DNA of 64,000 nucleotides from Agromyces marinus (GCF_021442325.1 NZ_CP087879.1:2418001-2482000); one strand, 5' to 3'. Counted from the stretch's first letter, positions 1-9,226 are shown. The notes: generated by a model from the letters alone, not told the origin. Program-made: numbers and translations.

Positions 1-245
1 GCGACGTACTCGCCGACGAGCACGGTCGCGATGATCGCGGTGACGGCCAGGACGTCGAGTCCCCAATGGCCGCGGAGCAGGTCGCGGATCATGCCGACGC
101 CCTGCCAGGCGGCGACGGCGAGTGCGTAGCCGCTGAAGATCCAGGCGACGAGCCAGCCCGCACCGGCGAGCGCGAGCACGATGCCGAGGAGACCGACGGC
201 GAGGGTGAGGGCGACGGCGGGGTACCGGCGAACCAGGCGGAGCAT
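1..245 (-). CDS. Heavy-metal P-type ATPase, N-terminal fragment (partial)
   Basis: First ~80 residues of what looks like a P1B-type metal-exporting ATPase; the rest lies beyond the left edge. Two hydrophobic segments (about residues 5-25 and 27-45) precede the stretch GLDVLAVTAIIATVLVGEY, which closely resembles the segment leading into the membrane core of Cd/Zn/Co-type pumps. No CxxC metal-binding domain precedes it, so this would be a short-headed form. ATG at 245 has GAGG about 9 bases upstream; an in-frame ATG at 254 is the alternative. The P-loop, DKTGT and CPX motifs are out of view, so metal specificity cannot be judged. Confidence 0.6.
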   Translation of the reverse strand, partial: MLRLVRRYPAVALTLAVGLLGIVLALAGAGWLVAWIFSGYALAVAAWQGVGMIRDLLRGHWGLDVLAVTAIIATVLVGEYV

Positions 246-323
246 GCCACCCATCCTCGCCCACCCGCCCCGGCGAGTCCCACGTTCAAGGGGCGTTTCC
301 GGGGTGGGGGCGGGCGTGCACGG

Positions 324-358
324 CGAAGGGCCGGATGCACGTGGCATCCGGCCCTTCG
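324..358 (-). terminator. Hairpin terminator of icd
   Basis: A perfect 15-bp inverted repeat (324-338 with 344-358, loop ACGTG) starts 22 bases past the icd stop. There is no U-run, as is usual for high-GC actinobacterial terminators. The stem contains the GGATGC/GCATCC word that recurs across the window. Confidence 0.75.
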
Positions 359-379
359 ACACCGTTCGAGCGCGGCGGC

Positions 380-1597
380 TCAGGCGCCCAGGCGCGCCTT
401 CAGGTTCGCGTCGATCGAGTCGAGGAACTGCTCGGTCGTCTGGTACTCCTGCTCGGGACCGACCAGGAGCGCGAGGTCCTTGGTCATGGCGCCCGACTCG
501 ACCGTCTTGATGACGACGTCTTCCAGGGTGTGCGAGAAGTCGATCAGCTCCTGGTTGCCGTCGAGCTTGCCACGGTGCGCGAGGCCGCGCGTCCAGGCGA
601 AGATCGAGGCGATCGGGTTGGTCGAGGTGGGCTTGCCCTGCTGGTGCTGGCGGTAGTGCCGCGTGACCGTGCCGTGCGCGGCCTCGGCCTCGACGATGCG
701 CCCGTCGGGCGTGGTGAGCACCGAGGTCATGAGGCCGAGCGAGCCGAAGCCCTGCGCGACGGTGTCGGACTGCACGTCGCCGTCGTAGTTCTTGCAGGCC
801 CAGACGTAGCCGCCCTCCCACTTGAGCGACGCCGCGACCATGTCGTCGATGAGGCGGTGCTCGTAGGTGATGCCCGCGGCCTCGAACTTCTCCTTGAACT
901 CGGTGTCGAACACCTCCTGGAACAGGTCCTTGAAGCGGCCGTCGTAGGCCTTCAGGATCGTGTTCTTGGTCGAGAGGTAGACCGGGTAGTTCCGGGCGAG
1001 ACCGTAGTTCAGCGACGCGCGCGCGAAGTCCCGGATGGACTCGTCGAGGTTGTACATGCCCATCGCGATGCCCGACCCGGGCGCCTGGAAGACCTCGAAC
1101 TGCTGCGGCTCGGAGCCGTCCTGCGGGGTGAAGGTCATGGTGAGCGTGCCGGGGCCGTCGAACTTGAAGTCGGTGGCGCGGTACTGGTCGCCGAACGCGT
1201 GGCGGCCCACGATGATCGGCTTGTTCCAGCCCGGGACGAGCCGCGGGATGTTCGAGATGATGATCGGCTCGCGGAAGATGACGCCGCCGAGGATGTTGCG
1301 GATGGTGCCGTTGGGCGAGCGCCACATCTTCTTCAGGCCGAACTCCTCGACGCGCGCCTCGTCGGGCGTGATCGTCGCGCACTTGACGCCGACGCCGTGC
1401 TGCTTGATGGCGTTGGCGGCGTCGACCGTGATCTGGTCGTCGGTCTCGTCGCGCTTCTGGATGGAGAGGTCGTAGTACTCGAGGTTGAGGTCGAGGTACG
1501 GGTGGATGAGCTGGTCCTTGATGGCCTGCCAGATGATGCGGGTCATCTCGTCGCCGTCGAGTTCGACGACGGTGCCTTCGACCTTGATCTTCGACAA
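380..1597 (-). CDS. icd: Isocitrate dehydrogenase, NADP-dependent
   Basis: Oxidative decarboxylation of isocitrate to 2-oxoglutarate in the TCA cycle; cytoplasmic, 405 residues, full length for the eukaryote-like dimeric IDH class (subfamily II). The N-terminus has the conserved [12 protein letters not shown]. The substrate loop [14 protein letters not shown] (S94, N96) and the family blocks [10 protein letters not shown] and [12 protein letters not shown] are present. The start is TTG at 1597: AAGGAGA lies seven bases upstream and no better ATG or GTG fits. The gene stands alone. A palindrome nearly identical to one before sucC lies about 100 bp upstream (1694-1711), suggesting shared control. 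A strong hairpin follows the stop. Confidence 0.97.
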   Translation of the reverse strand: MSKIKVEGTVVELDGDEMTRIIWQAIKDQLIHPYLDLNLEYYDLSIQKRDETDDQITVDAANAIKQHGVGVKCATITPDEARVEEFGLKKMWRSPNGTIRNILGGVIFREPIIISNIPRLVPGWNKPIIVGRHAFGDQYRATDFKFDGPGTLTMTFTPQDGSEPQQFEVFQAPGSGIAMGMYNLDESIRDFARASLNYGLARNYPVYLSTKNTILKAYDGRFKDLFQEVFDTEFKEKFEAAGITYEHRLIDDMVAASLKWEGGYVWACKNYDGDVQSDTVAQGFGSLGLMTSVLTTPDGRIVEAEAAHGTVTRHYRQHQQGKPTSTNPIASIFAWTRGLAHRGKLDGNQELIDFSHTLEDVVIKTVESGAMTKDLALLVGPEQEYQTTEQFLDSIDANLKARLGA

Positions 1598-1693
1598 GGG
1601 GCGGTCTCCTTGGGATCTCGTGCGGATTGGGAAGCGAGGAAGTCTCGGGGGTGTCCGGACACGCCGTCGAACAGCCTACCCGTCGTCGCCTGA

Positions 1694-1711
1694 TATCTCG
1701 ACATCGAGAGA
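1694..1711. promoter_or_regulatory. Palindromic operator upstream of icd
   Basis: TATCTCGA-CA-TCGAGAGA, an inverted repeat with 8-bp arms (one mismatch) and a 2-bp spacer, about 97 bp before the icd start. The same sequence with two changes lies before sucC (38646-38663). The symmetry is typical of a dimeric regulator; the regulator is not identified. It could also affect the divergent GNAT gene. Confidence 0.65.
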
Positions 1712-1785
1712 TTCGGGATGCCTCGGCAGACGCTCGCCCCGCGGCATCCGTCGCTCGGGGGTACCTCCGGAACAGCGCATCCGAT

Positions 1786-1791
1786 TAGGCT
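1786..1791 (+). promoter_or_regulatory. -10 box of a leaderless promoter (GNAT gene)
   Basis: TAGGCT ends seven bases before the ATG at 1799, so transcription should start at or next to the start codon. No Shine-Dalgarno sequence is present. No clear -35 was found. Confidence 0.55.
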
Positions 1792-1798
1792 CTGGTGC

Positions 1799-2257
1799 AT
1801 GGCTGATCTGCGACTGGAAGAACTGAACGCGACGAACATCGTCGCCGCGAACACGTTGTCGCTGAAGCCCGGGCAGGAGCAGTTCATCGCTCCCATCACG
1901 TACGCGGCCGAGGCCTCGGTCGTCAATCCCGCGACCGCCTGGCAGCGCGTCGCGCTGAACGACGACCGCGTGGTCGGCTTCATCCACGGCAATTTCGACC
2001 CCGAGAACGTCCACGAGGAGTTCCGGGCCTGCATCTGGCGCATCAACGTCGACGCCGAGGCGCAGGGCAAGGGCGTCGGCCGGTTCCTCGCGCACGCGCT
2101 GGCGGAAGAGGCCAAGCGTCGCGGCTTCGACCGCATCACCGTGCTGTGGGAGTCCGGCGAGGGCGGCCCGGGCGAGTTCTTCCACCGGATCGGGTTCAAG
2201 GACGTGGGCGAGACCCAGTACGGCGACATCATCGGTGCGCTCGAACTGGCCGGCTGA
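1799..2257 (+). CDS. GNAT family N-acetyltransferase
   Basis: 152-residue acetyl-CoA-dependent N-acetyltransferase, single domain. The acetyl-CoA loop is visible as AEAQGKGVGRFLAHAL (about residues 82-97), preceded by the strand WRINVDAE and followed by ITVLWESGEGG and FFHRIGFKDVGE, a common arrangement in spermidine/diamine-type GNATs. The substrate cannot be assigned. ATG at 1799 was chosen because homology-like sequence begins there and a TAGGCT -10 box lies seven bases upstream, consistent with a leaderless message. It is divergent from icd, and the next gene downstream may be cotranscribed. Confidence 0.85.
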   Translation: MADLRLEELNATNIVAANTLSLKPGQEQFIAPITYAAEASVVNPATAWQRVALNDDRVVGFIHGNFDPENVHEEFRACIWRINVDAEAQGKGVGRFLAHALAEEAKRRGFDRITVLWESGEGGPGEFFHRIGFKDVGETQYGDIIGALELAG

Positions 2258-2262
2258 GCCGG

Positions 2263-2296
2263 ACCGGCCGGACGGGCCGCACCGGCCGGACGGGCC
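2263..2296. repeat. Two-copy 18-bp tandem repeat between genes
   Basis: ACCGGCCGGACGGGCC occurs at 2263-2278 and again at 2281-2296 (period 18), just after the GNAT stop and before the alkyltransferase-like start. Each copy is partly self-complementary. It may be replication slippage or a weak terminator. Confidence 0.6.
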
Positions 2297-2312
2297 GGCC
2301 GAGGCGGTGCGG

Positions 2313-2627
2313 ATGCCGCGCGGCGGCGGGTTCGTCGACGCCGTGCTCGCCGTGGTGTCGGAGATCCCGCCGGGCAGGGCGACGACGTACGGCGACGTCG
2401 CGGCGATGCTCGGCTCGCGCGGCGCGCGCGCCGTCGGCGGCGTCATGGCGCGGTACGGGCACACCGTGGCGTGGTGGCGGGTGATCCGCGCGGACGGCAG
2501 GCCGCCGGCGGGGCACGCCGAGGCCGCGCTCGCGCACTACGACGCCGAGGGGACCCCGATCAGGCTCGTCGCCGAAGATACCGACGGCTACCGCGTCGAC
2601 CTGGCCTCATGCCGGTGGCGCGGCTGA
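2313..2627 (+). CDS. Alkyltransferase-like (ATL/MGMT DNA-binding domain) protein
   Basis: A 104-residue protein with only the winged-helix DNA-binding domain of O6-methylguanine-DNA methyltransferase. PPGRATTYGDVAAMLG (about residues 18-33) is the recognition-helix region and VAWWRVIRADGR replaces the methyl-acceptor PCHRV motif, so the acceptor cysteine is absent. That is the hallmark of ATL proteins, which in known cases bind O6-alkylguanine and hand it to nucleotide excision repair. ATG at 2313 has GAGGCGG five bases upstream. The 3' end overlaps the convergent histidine kinase by 21 bp. Confidence 0.85.
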   Translation: MPRGGGFVDAVLAVVSEIPPGRATTYGDVAAMLGSRGARAVGGVMARYGHTVAWWRVIRADGRPPAGHAEAALAHYDAEGTPIRLVAEDTDGYRVDLASCRWRG

Positions 2628-4454
2628 ACCGGGCGTCTCGGCGCCTGCCGGCGTCGCGTCGACCTCGGCGCGCGGTTCCTCGAGGCCGGCCGGCATCCGG
2701 ATCGTGACGGTGGTGCCCGCGCTGCGCGGGCTGTCGAGGGCGACCCGGCCGTCCACGGCCTCGACCCGGTCCACGATGCCGAGCATGCCCGTGCCGTGGT
2801 CGAGCGCGGCACCGCCCACGCCGTTGTCGCGGATCACGAGGACGAGTTCACCGTCGTCGACGTATGCGCGCACCCATGCCCGGCTCGCGCGCGAGTGCTT
2901 CGCGACGTTCGCGAGCGATTCGGCGACGGCGAAGTACGCGGTCGACTCGATGAGTTCGGGCAGTCGCCCCTCGGGTTGCACGGCGACCTCGACCGGCACC
3001 GGGCACCGGCCCGCGAGTTCGGGCAGCGCGAGCACGAGTCCGCCCTGCGAGAGCAGGCTGGGGTGGATGCCCTGGGCGAGTTCGCGCAGTTCCTTCAGGC
3101 CCGAGTTGAGGGTCGCGATGGCCGCGTCGAGGTCGGCGGCGATCGCCTCCTGGCCGGCCTCGCGGGCCCGGTTCGCGGTGAACCTGAGGTTCATGCCGAG
3201 CGAGACCAGCTGCTGCTGCGCGCCGTCGTGGAGGTCGCGCTCGAGGTGGCGGCGCGCCTCGTCGCCCGCCTCGACGATGCGCTGGCGGGACTGGCGGACC
3301 TGGTCGAGCGTGCGCTCGATCTCGGAGCGCAGCCTGCCGTTGTCGACCGAGAGCCTGAGCGCGCTGGAGACCCCGTCGAGCAGTCGCATGTTGTCGGTGA
3401 GCACGCGGTCGTGCCGGATGAGCGCGATGGGCTTGCCAGACGGCGAGGCGACCGGCAGGATGCTGTGCCCGCGACCGGCCTCGGTCGAGTCGATCGGGCG
3501 CCCCGCGGCGTCGACGTAGCGCCCGCGTTCCTCCTCCCACCAGTACACGCGGACGGAGTCGTCGCGGAGGGCGCGCGCGAGCGACTGCGCCCAGATCCCG
3601 CGATCGGCGCCCTCGCGCGTGATCCGCATGAGGTCGGCGACCCGGGAGCGCATGTTGCGCGCGTGCGAGATGCCCGCGACGAAGCACACGGGCACGGAGG
3701 CCATCGCCACGAGCGAGACGGTCTCGACGGCGAGGTTCGGGGTCATCCCGGTCGCGTACCGGATGGTCTGGGTCGAGAGGGTGATCACCCAGGCCAGCAG
3801 CGCGATCGGCATGAGGAATGCGACGGTCCGCGCGGGGACGCTGCCGCGGACCCAGCGCAGCAGCAGCCGGATGGCGATCGCGATGGCGAGGCCGACGCCG
3901 ACGACCCGGTAGCCGATGTCGACGACGGCGAACACCAGCGGCGCCTCGGCGATGCGGTACGGGTTGGGCACGCAGTCGCAGGGAACCGAGTCGGGACCGG
4001 CGAGCGCGAGCACGGTGAAGAAGTTCACCACGGTCGCGGTGAGCGCCGTCCCGGCGATGATGCGGTCGAATCTGCTGCCGAGCCCGCCGCGCGGATAGAC
4101 CAGCACGAGGATCCCGGCGACGACCGCCCAGCCGAGGTCGACGCCGCGCAGGATCGGCCACAGCCAGCCGAGCTGTTCGATGACCGGGTAGAACGCCTGC
4201 GGGATCCAGAACAGCACGAAGAGGATCATGAGCCGGGCGGGCACCCGGCCCGGTCCGAGCGCCCAGGCCACGCCCGCGCACGCGGCGAAGACGAGCGGAA
4301 CCATGGCGTGCACCGTCGTCCAGGCCAGTTCGGGGCGGAGGTCGACCGGGGTCGCCAGGTAGCCGGAGACCTCCATGAACAGGCTCAGCGCGACGACGGT
4401 CGCGATGACCGCGCTGCGACGTGCGATCCGTCCGCGGCGGCCGGGGGCCATCAC
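2607..4454 (-). CDS. Sensor histidine kinase (HisKA_3 type)
   Basis: 615-residue membrane kinase, partner of the response regulator directly upstream. Residues about 12-265 contain eight to nine hydrophobic segments; 280-375 resemble a GAF-like or linker region. The dimerisation/phosphoacceptor helix reads EARRHLERDLHDGAQQQL with the histidine near residue 409. The ATP-binding domain shows the N box (AESLANVAKHS) and the G box IRDNGVGG. The tail is low-complexity. GTG at 4454 has GAGGAG nine bases upstream; an ATG at 4451 is the alternative. The regulator stop lies 13 bases upstream, so the two genes form an operon. The signal is unknown; the large membrane domain suggests a membrane or envelope cue. 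Confidence 0.9.
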   Translation of the reverse strand: MMAPGRRGRIARRSAVIATVVALSLFMEVSGYLATPVDLRPELAWTTVHAMVPLVFAACAGVAWALGPGRVPARLMILFVLFWIPQAFYPVIEQLGWLWPILRGVDLGWAVVAGILVLVYPRGGLGSRFDRIIAGTALTATVVNFFTVLALAGPDSVPCDCVPNPYRIAEAPLVFAVVDIGYRVVGVGLAIAIAIRLLLRWVRGSVPARTVAFLMPIALLAWVITLSTQTIRYATGMTPNLAVETVSLVAMASVPVCFVAGISHARNMRSRVADLMRITREGADRGIWAQSLARALRDDSVRVYWWEEERGRYVDAAGRPIDSTEAGRGHSILPVASPSGKPIALIRHDRVLTDNMRLLDGVSSALRLSVDNGRLRSEIERTLDQVRQSRQRIVEAGDEARRHLERDLHDGAQQQLVSLGMNLRFTANRAREAGQEAIAADLDAAIATLNSGLKELRELAQGIHPSLLSQGGLVLALPELAGRCPVPVEVAVQPEGRLPELIESTAYFAVAESLANVAKHSRASRAWVRAYVDDGELVLVIRDNGVGGAALDHGTGMLGIVDRVEAVDGRVALDSPRSAGTTVTIRMPAGLEEPRAEVDATPAGAETPGSAAPPA

Positions 4455-4467
4455 TGCGCCGGACTCC

Positions 4468-5139
4468 TCATCGTTGGCCGAGGAGGGTCAGGACCGCGAG
4501 CACGCGGCGGTGGTGCTCGGGCGACTCCTCGAGGTCGAGCTTCTGCAGGATGCTGCGCACGTGGGTCTCGACGGTCTTGAGCCCGAGGAACAGGGTCTGC
4601 GCGATGCCGCCGTTCGAGTAGCCCTGCGCCATCAGCTCGAGCACGGATCGCTCGCGCTCGGTGAGCCGTGCGAGCGGGTCGTCGGCGCGCGTGCGCTGCA
4701 CGAGTTGCTCGACGACCTCGGGGTCGACGACCGAGCCGCCGGATGCCACGGTCTGGACCGCGCGCACGAGGGTCTGCGGTTCCGAGACGCGTTCCTTCAG
4801 CAGGTACCCCGTGCCGCTGCCCGCGCCCATGACGCGCAGTGCGTACTCGGGGGTCGCGTACATCGACAGCAGCAGCACACCGAGCTCGTCGCCGTTCTGC
4901 CGGATGCGTTCGAGCGCGACGATGCCCTCGTCGCGATGCGTGGGGGGCATGCGGATGTCGAGGACCGCGACATCCGGTCGGAGGTCGGGGATCGCGGCGA
5001 GCAGTTCGTCGGCGGTGCCGACGGAGGCCACGACCTCGACGCCGCCCTCTTCGAGGACCTTCGCGATGCCCTCGCGGAGGAGCATCGCGTCATCCGCGAT
5101 CGCCACCCGGAGCGCACGTTCCTCCGTGGCCTCGGTCAT
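4468..5139 (-). CDS. Response regulator, NarL/LuxR family
   Basis: 223-residue two-component regulator. The receiver domain (residues about 10-130) has the acidic pair DD near 16-17, phosphoacceptor D61 in VAVLDIRMPP, and a conserved lysine in YLLKERVSE. The C-terminal LuxR-type helix-turn-helix (about 155-220) contains LTERERSVLELMAQGYSN and the recognition region KTVETHVRSILQKL. ATG at 5139 has GGAGGT six bases upstream. It is the first gene of an operon with the kinase at 4454. A TATCCT box (complement of 5201-5206) about 60 bases upstream may be its -10. Confidence 0.93.
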   Translation of the reverse strand: MTEATEERALRVAIADDAMLLREGIAKVLEEGGVEVVASVGTADELLAAIPDLRPDVAVLDIRMPPTHRDEGIVALERIRQNGDELGVLLLSMYATPEYALRVMGAGSGTGYLLKERVSEPQTLVRAVQTVASGGSVVDPEVVEQLVQRTRADDPLARLTERERSVLELMAQGYSNGGIAQTLFLGLKTVETHVRSILQKLDLEESPEHHRRVLAVLTLLGQR

Positions 5140-5358
5140 GATGACACCTCCGATCGAAGGCGTGCGACACCCCCGGACGTCCATGCGCCGCCTACCCGCG
5201 AGGATAGCGCGCATGCCGCCTGCGCCGGGGGTCCCCGTTGGGGGGACAGGGCCGTGCAGCGGATGGCGGGTCCGTGCCACGCTGTACCCCGGGGCCGGGC
5301 ACCGCGAACCGCCCGGCCGGCCGAGGCGCGAGGTCCGCGCCGCCACCCGAGGAGCGAC

Positions 5359-8300
5359 ATGGCCCGCACGGAACCGCCCGCGTCATCCGCTGCCGCGACG
5401 ACCACCGGGCGCCGCGTCCGCCTCGTCGTCGTCGGCGCCGACGAACGCGTCGACGAGGTCGTCGCACGCCATCCCGGCGCGAGCGAGTCCTTCAACCGGA
5501 CCCTCCGCGTCGCGCTCGCGATGCGCGGCGGCGTGAGCCTGGCGGTGTGGATCGGCGGGGCGGTCGCCGAACTCGACCTGCTCCGTCGCATCCGCCTGTT
5601 CGACCTCGGTGACGAGACGCTCGCACTGGTGCCGGAGACGGCGGAGCGGCCGCTGTCCGAGCCCGTCCGGGCGCGGCTGCAGGCGTACGCGGAACTGCTC
5701 GACGCGGCGGGCTACGACCGCGTCGAGTTCGACCTGCTCGCGGGCGCGAGCGCCGGCGGCCTGAACGCGGTCGTCTACGCGGTCGCGCAGCGCGCGGGGA
5801 CGGGCCTCGAGCGATTGCTCCGCACGTGGGGCCGGGTGGGCGGATTCTGGGGCCTGCTGCACCCGCCCGGACAACGGCGGATCCTCGGGCTCATGCAGGG
5901 CGAGGACTACTTCCGGGCCCAGACCTTCTTGGCGCTGCAGGAGATCTACGAGACCGAGGACCGGCACCCCGACCTCGTCGCGGAGTTCACCTCCGTCGAC
6001 CTGTCGGCGACCGTCATCGACGGGGCCGACGAGTTCGAGGAGGGCGCGAACGAGGGCCGAGGGCACTTCCGTTTCGTCGGTAGCGACGACCACCCGCTCG
6101 ACAACCGCGTGCCGGCTCGGGGCGCCCGCGGCACATCCGATGACGACGGCCGGCGCGAGGACGACCTCGTGAGCCTGTCCCGGATGGCGCTCGCCGCGCG
6201 GTCGACCTCGTCGCTGCCCGGGGGCTTCGAGCCCGCCCACGTGGACTCGTTCGGCGGCCGCGCCGGCACCGGCGACGAGGCTGAGGTGGCGGGCGGCCCG
6301 GGCATGCGGTTCGCGTTCGCCGCGCACCGCGAGCAGGCCGAGACGCCGTATCGCATCGTCGACGGCGCGGTCTTCGACAACGTGCCGATCGAGCGGGCGC
6401 TGCGTGCGGCGCGTTCGAGGGTCTCCGACCGGCGCGCGGACCGGGTCATGATGTTCCTCGACCCCGAGCCCGACCCGCCCGTCGGAGGACCGACGCGATG
6501 GGACCCGGACGCGTCGCGGTTCTTCCGCGCGGTCGCCTCCATGTTCCAGCGGCAGATGCGACGCGAGTCCGTCGCGGGCGAGGTCGCCGAACTCGAGCGG
6601 TTCAACGCGGCGCAGCAGATCGCGTCGGCGCGATTCGACAGCGCCGCGCCGCTCGTCGCGACCGCTCCGTGGACCGCCGAGGCCATCGGGCTGCGCCGCG
6701 ACGCCTACCTGCGCGCCCTCGCGGCCGAACTCGCCGATCACCTCGCGGAGACCGTCTCGGCGCCGAGCCTGTGGCAGCTGCACTCGTCGCTGCCCTCCCG
6801 GCGCAGGTACCGGCCCATCCCCCTCGTTCGACTCGCCGGGCTCGCGGATGCCGCGGGGAAACGGTTCCGCGACGCGACGACGTCGGAGCGGGCGGCCCTG
6901 CTCCAGTCGCCGCTCGCGCTCGCCGACGCCGCGAACTGCGTGCTCGGCCTCGCTCGGGCGCTCGAGGCGATCCCCGCGGCGGCGGGGTCGCGACAGGGGT
7001 TCGCGTTCCGCGACGAGCGGAGGGCCGCGTACGCCGCCCTCACCGCCGCGATCGGTCGCCGCGACGAGCTCACCTCCGGCGTGCTCGAGGCGACCGATGC
7101 GTTCGCGCACGGGTCGCTCGCCGACCCGTCCGCCGCGGACCCGTCCGCCACGGACCTCGCCGCGTGGGTCGAACGTTGGGTCGCGGCATCCGTTCGGGTG
7201 CGCAACCGGGAGCACTGGGATGCGCTCGACCGCGCGGTGGCGCGGCTGCGCGTGGTCGCGCAGGGCGTCGAGCGCGACGTGGCTGCGGGCCGTCGGCCCC
7301 TCGACGAGGGGTGGGCGGGTTCGGCCTGGCGTCCGCTGGCGCAGGCGCCCCAGATGGCGGCGACCGACCTTCCGCCGCTCTACCACGCGGCCGGGATCCC
7401 GCCGGCGCTGTCGAACGTGCGGTACTGGCCGATCACGGTCGACGAGACGCCGGCCGTGCCCGAGCAGTTCAGCTCGCTCGTGGAGGACCGCAGGTTCTCG
7501 ATCCTCGGACGCGTGGTGCGCCGTCCCGGCCTCAGCCCGGCGGAGGCCGCGACCGCCCTGGAGTCCGAGGCCGAGCCGCCGGCCCTGGACCGACAGTCCA
7601 AGCTCGCGGGGTACGGGTTCGGCAACTTCCTCGGCTTCCTCGCGCGCGACTGGCGCGTGAACGACTGGTGGTGGGGGCGCCTGGACGGCGCCGCGGGCAT
7701 CGCCCGATTCTTCGCGTCGCTCGCGCCCGAGCAGGCACGGTCGACGGATGCCGCGGTGCGCCTGCTGCAGGACGCGGTGCTCGCCGAGGCCGACGACCCG
7801 CGGCTCGCGCACGAGCACCTCTCGCTGCTGGAGGCCGTACCGACGGGCACCGCGAGCCGGCCGGGCGAGGGGGGCGCCGAGGGGGTCGGCGAGGGCGTCG
7901 GCGAGGGCACCTCGGCCGTCCGGGACCCCGCGGCCGACCGGGACCCCGCGGCCGACCCGGATCCCGCGGCGGCGCGCCGAGCGCGCGTGCGCGCCGGCAC
8001 GGACACGCTCGTGAACCTCGAGCCGTCCTACCGGTTCGCGATCGCGTCGCGCACGGCGCGCCTGCTCGACCGGGTCGTCGTGCAGCCCGTCAACCCGCTG
8101 ACCCGCGTGTTCGCGCACGCGATCCTCGCCGTGCTGCGGCCCGTGCTCGTGGTCGTGCCCACGCTGTTCGACCCGCCGCGACTCGCGCTCGTCTCCGGGT
8201 TCGTCGCGGCGGTCGCATGGCTGCTCACGTGGGACGAGGTCCCGATCGAGTCGTGGTGGTGGTTCGCGGTCGCGGTCGCCTCCGCCGCGGTGGCGATCGC

Positions 8301-9066
8301 CGCGGTGGTCATCGGCGTCGCGAGTCGATTGCACCACTGGGCCGCCGTCGCGAAGGCCTCGGAGGAGCCGTGGCGCTCCCGGGCGACCGGTGCGCTGGGG
8401 CGAGCACGCGGGCCGGCGTGGTTCATGGGCGGCGTCGCGGTCGCGAGCGCGGTTCCGTTCTTCATCGCGATCGTCAGCGGCAACTTCCTGCTGATGGTCC
8501 TCTGCCTCGGCGTCATCGTCGTCCTGGGCGCGATCGCCGCCAGGCTGGCGACCACCGCTGCGCGTGCCCCCATCCCCGGGCGGCCCCGCCGCACCGTCGC
8601 GATGATCGCCGTGTTCGCGGTGTCCGGCGGGCTGCTGCCCGCGACCCAGCTCGCGTGGTCGTGGATCTCCGAGGATCCGCTGCCGAACGTGCTCGCGGTC
8701 CCCGAGGAGGCGAACTGGATCGTGCTCGCGGGCGGTGCGAGCGCGGTCGCGATCGCGTTGACGTTCGACTGGCTCGGCATCCGCTACCGGGCTCCGCTCG
8801 TCGGTCGCACGCGTCCGAAGCTCGCGTGGTACCGCCGGATCACCCTCGTGAACTGGCTGACCGTGACGTTCGCGTCGACCGGCGCCGGGCTGGCGGCCCT
8901 GTGGCTCGCCGCGGCGCTCACGACCGGGATCCAGCCGCTGCTGGCGGACACGATCGGCGCGACGGTGTTCGTGCTCGCCTGGGCGAACACGCTGTGGTGG
9001 ATGCCGGAGGCGCTGCGGCGCCTGCCCGCGATGGACGACCGCGTCGATCGCGCACCGCTCGGCTGA
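5359..9066 (+). CDS. Patatin-like phospholipase with C-terminal membrane domain
   Basis: 1235-residue protein. The N-terminal patatin domain has RGGVSLAVWIGGAVAELD (oxyanion region), the nucleophile elbow GASAGG near residue 130 and the catalytic DGAVFDN near 335, so the Ser-Asp dyad is intact and lipid acyl hydrolase activity is expected. After a long middle region without recognised motifs, a Gly/Glu- and DPAA-rich linker (about residues 835-875) leads to a C-terminal block with about six to eight hydrophobic segments (930-1230). Family knowledge places such long patatin-related proteins mainly in actinobacteria, with unknown substrates. ATG at 5359 is preceded by GAGGAG. The gene stands alone and ends before a large inverted repeat. 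Confidence 0.85.
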   Translation: MARTEPPASSAAATTTGRRVRLVVVGADERVDEVVARHPGASESFNRTLRVALAMRGGVSLAVWIGGAVAELDLLRRIRLFDLGDETLALVPETAERPLSEPVRARLQAYAELLDAAGYDRVEFDLLAGASAGGLNAVVYAVAQRAGTGLERLLRTWGRVGGFWGLLHPPGQRRILGLMQGEDYFRAQTFLALQEIYETEDRHPDLVAEFTSVDLSATVIDGADEFEEGANEGRGHFRFVGSDDHPLDNRVPARGARGTSDDDGRREDDLVSLSRMALAARSTSSLPGGFEPAHVDSFGGRAGTGDEAEVAGGPGMRFAFAAHREQAETPYRIVDGAVFDNVPIERALRAARSRVSDRRADRVMMFLDPEPDPPVGGPTRWDPDASRFFRAVASMFQRQMRRESVAGEVAELERFNAAQQIASARFDSAAPLVATAPWTAEAIGLRRDAYLRALAAELADHLAETVSAPSLWQLHSSLPSRRRYRPIPLVRLAGLADAAGKRFRDATTSERAALLQSPLALADAANCVLGLARALEAIPAAAGSRQGFAFRDERRAAYAALTAAIGRRDELTSGVLEATDAFAHGSLADPSAADPSATDLAAWVERWVAASVRVRNREHWDALDRAVARLRVVAQGVERDVAAGRRPLDEGWAGSAWRPLAQAPQMAATDLPPLYHAAGIPPALSNVRYWPITVDETPAVPEQFSSLVEDRRFSILGRVVRRPGLSPAEAATALESEAEPPALDRQSKLAGYGFGNFLGFLARDWRVNDWWWGRLDGAAGIARFFASLAPEQARSTDAAVRLLQDAVLAEADDPRLAHEHLSLLEAVPTGTASRPGEGGAEGVGEGVGEGTSAVRDPAADRDPAADPDPAAARRARVRAGTDTLVNLEPSYRFAIASRTARLLDRVVVQPVNPLTRVFAHAILAVLRPVLVVVPTLFDPPRLALVSGFVAAVAWLLTWDEVPIESWWWFAVAVASAAVAIAAVVIGVASRLHHWAAVAKASEEPWRSRATGALGRARGPAWFMGGVAVASAVPFFIAIVSGNFLLMVLCLGVIVVLGAIAARLATTAARAPIPGRPRRTVAMIAVFAVSGGLLPATQLAWSWISEDPLPNVLAVPEEANWIVLAGGASAVAIALTFDWLGIRYRAPLVGRTRPKLAWYRRITLVNWLTVTFASTGAGLAALWLAAALTTGIQPLLADTIGATVFVLAWANTLWWMPEALRRLPAMDDRVDRAPLG

Positions 9067-9093
9067 TGCGCCGGTGGGCCGCCGCACGCGATT

Positions 9094-9160
9094 CAGGACG
9101 ATCGCGGGCTCTGTCGGCGTGTCGGCGGCCGACACGCCGACGGAACTCGAGATCGTCCTG
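9094..9160. terminator. Long nested inverted repeat after the patatin gene
   Basis: Outer 9-bp arms CAGGACGAT/ATCGTCCTG (9094-9102, 9152-9160) enclose an inner 14-bp inverted repeat GTCGGCGTGTCGGC/GCCGACACGCCGAC (9113-9126, 9128-9141) with a one-base centre. It begins 27 bases after the patatin stop. It probably terminates that gene; the nearly spacer-free inner palindrome could also be a protein site. Confidence 0.6.
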
Positions 9161-9190
9161 AGCGGGCGGGGCGAGCGGATGCCGCAGTGC

Positions 9191-9226
9191 AGCGGATGCC
9201 GCGGGCTCGCGCCCGCGGCATCCGCT
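9191..9226. terminator. Hairpin terminator of the ABC exporter operon
   Basis: A perfect 16-bp stem (9191-9206 with 9211-9226, loop TCGC), eight bases past the exporter stop on the minus strand. The stem is built from the GCGGATGCC/GGCATCCGC word seen throughout the window. Confidence 0.75.

Noticed and set aside
2796-5358. Long plus-strand frames over the kinase and regulator, one continuing into the patatin gene
   Set aside because: They are antisense to genes with clear kinase and receiver motifs; the patatin protein has a proper ribosome binding site and start at 5359.
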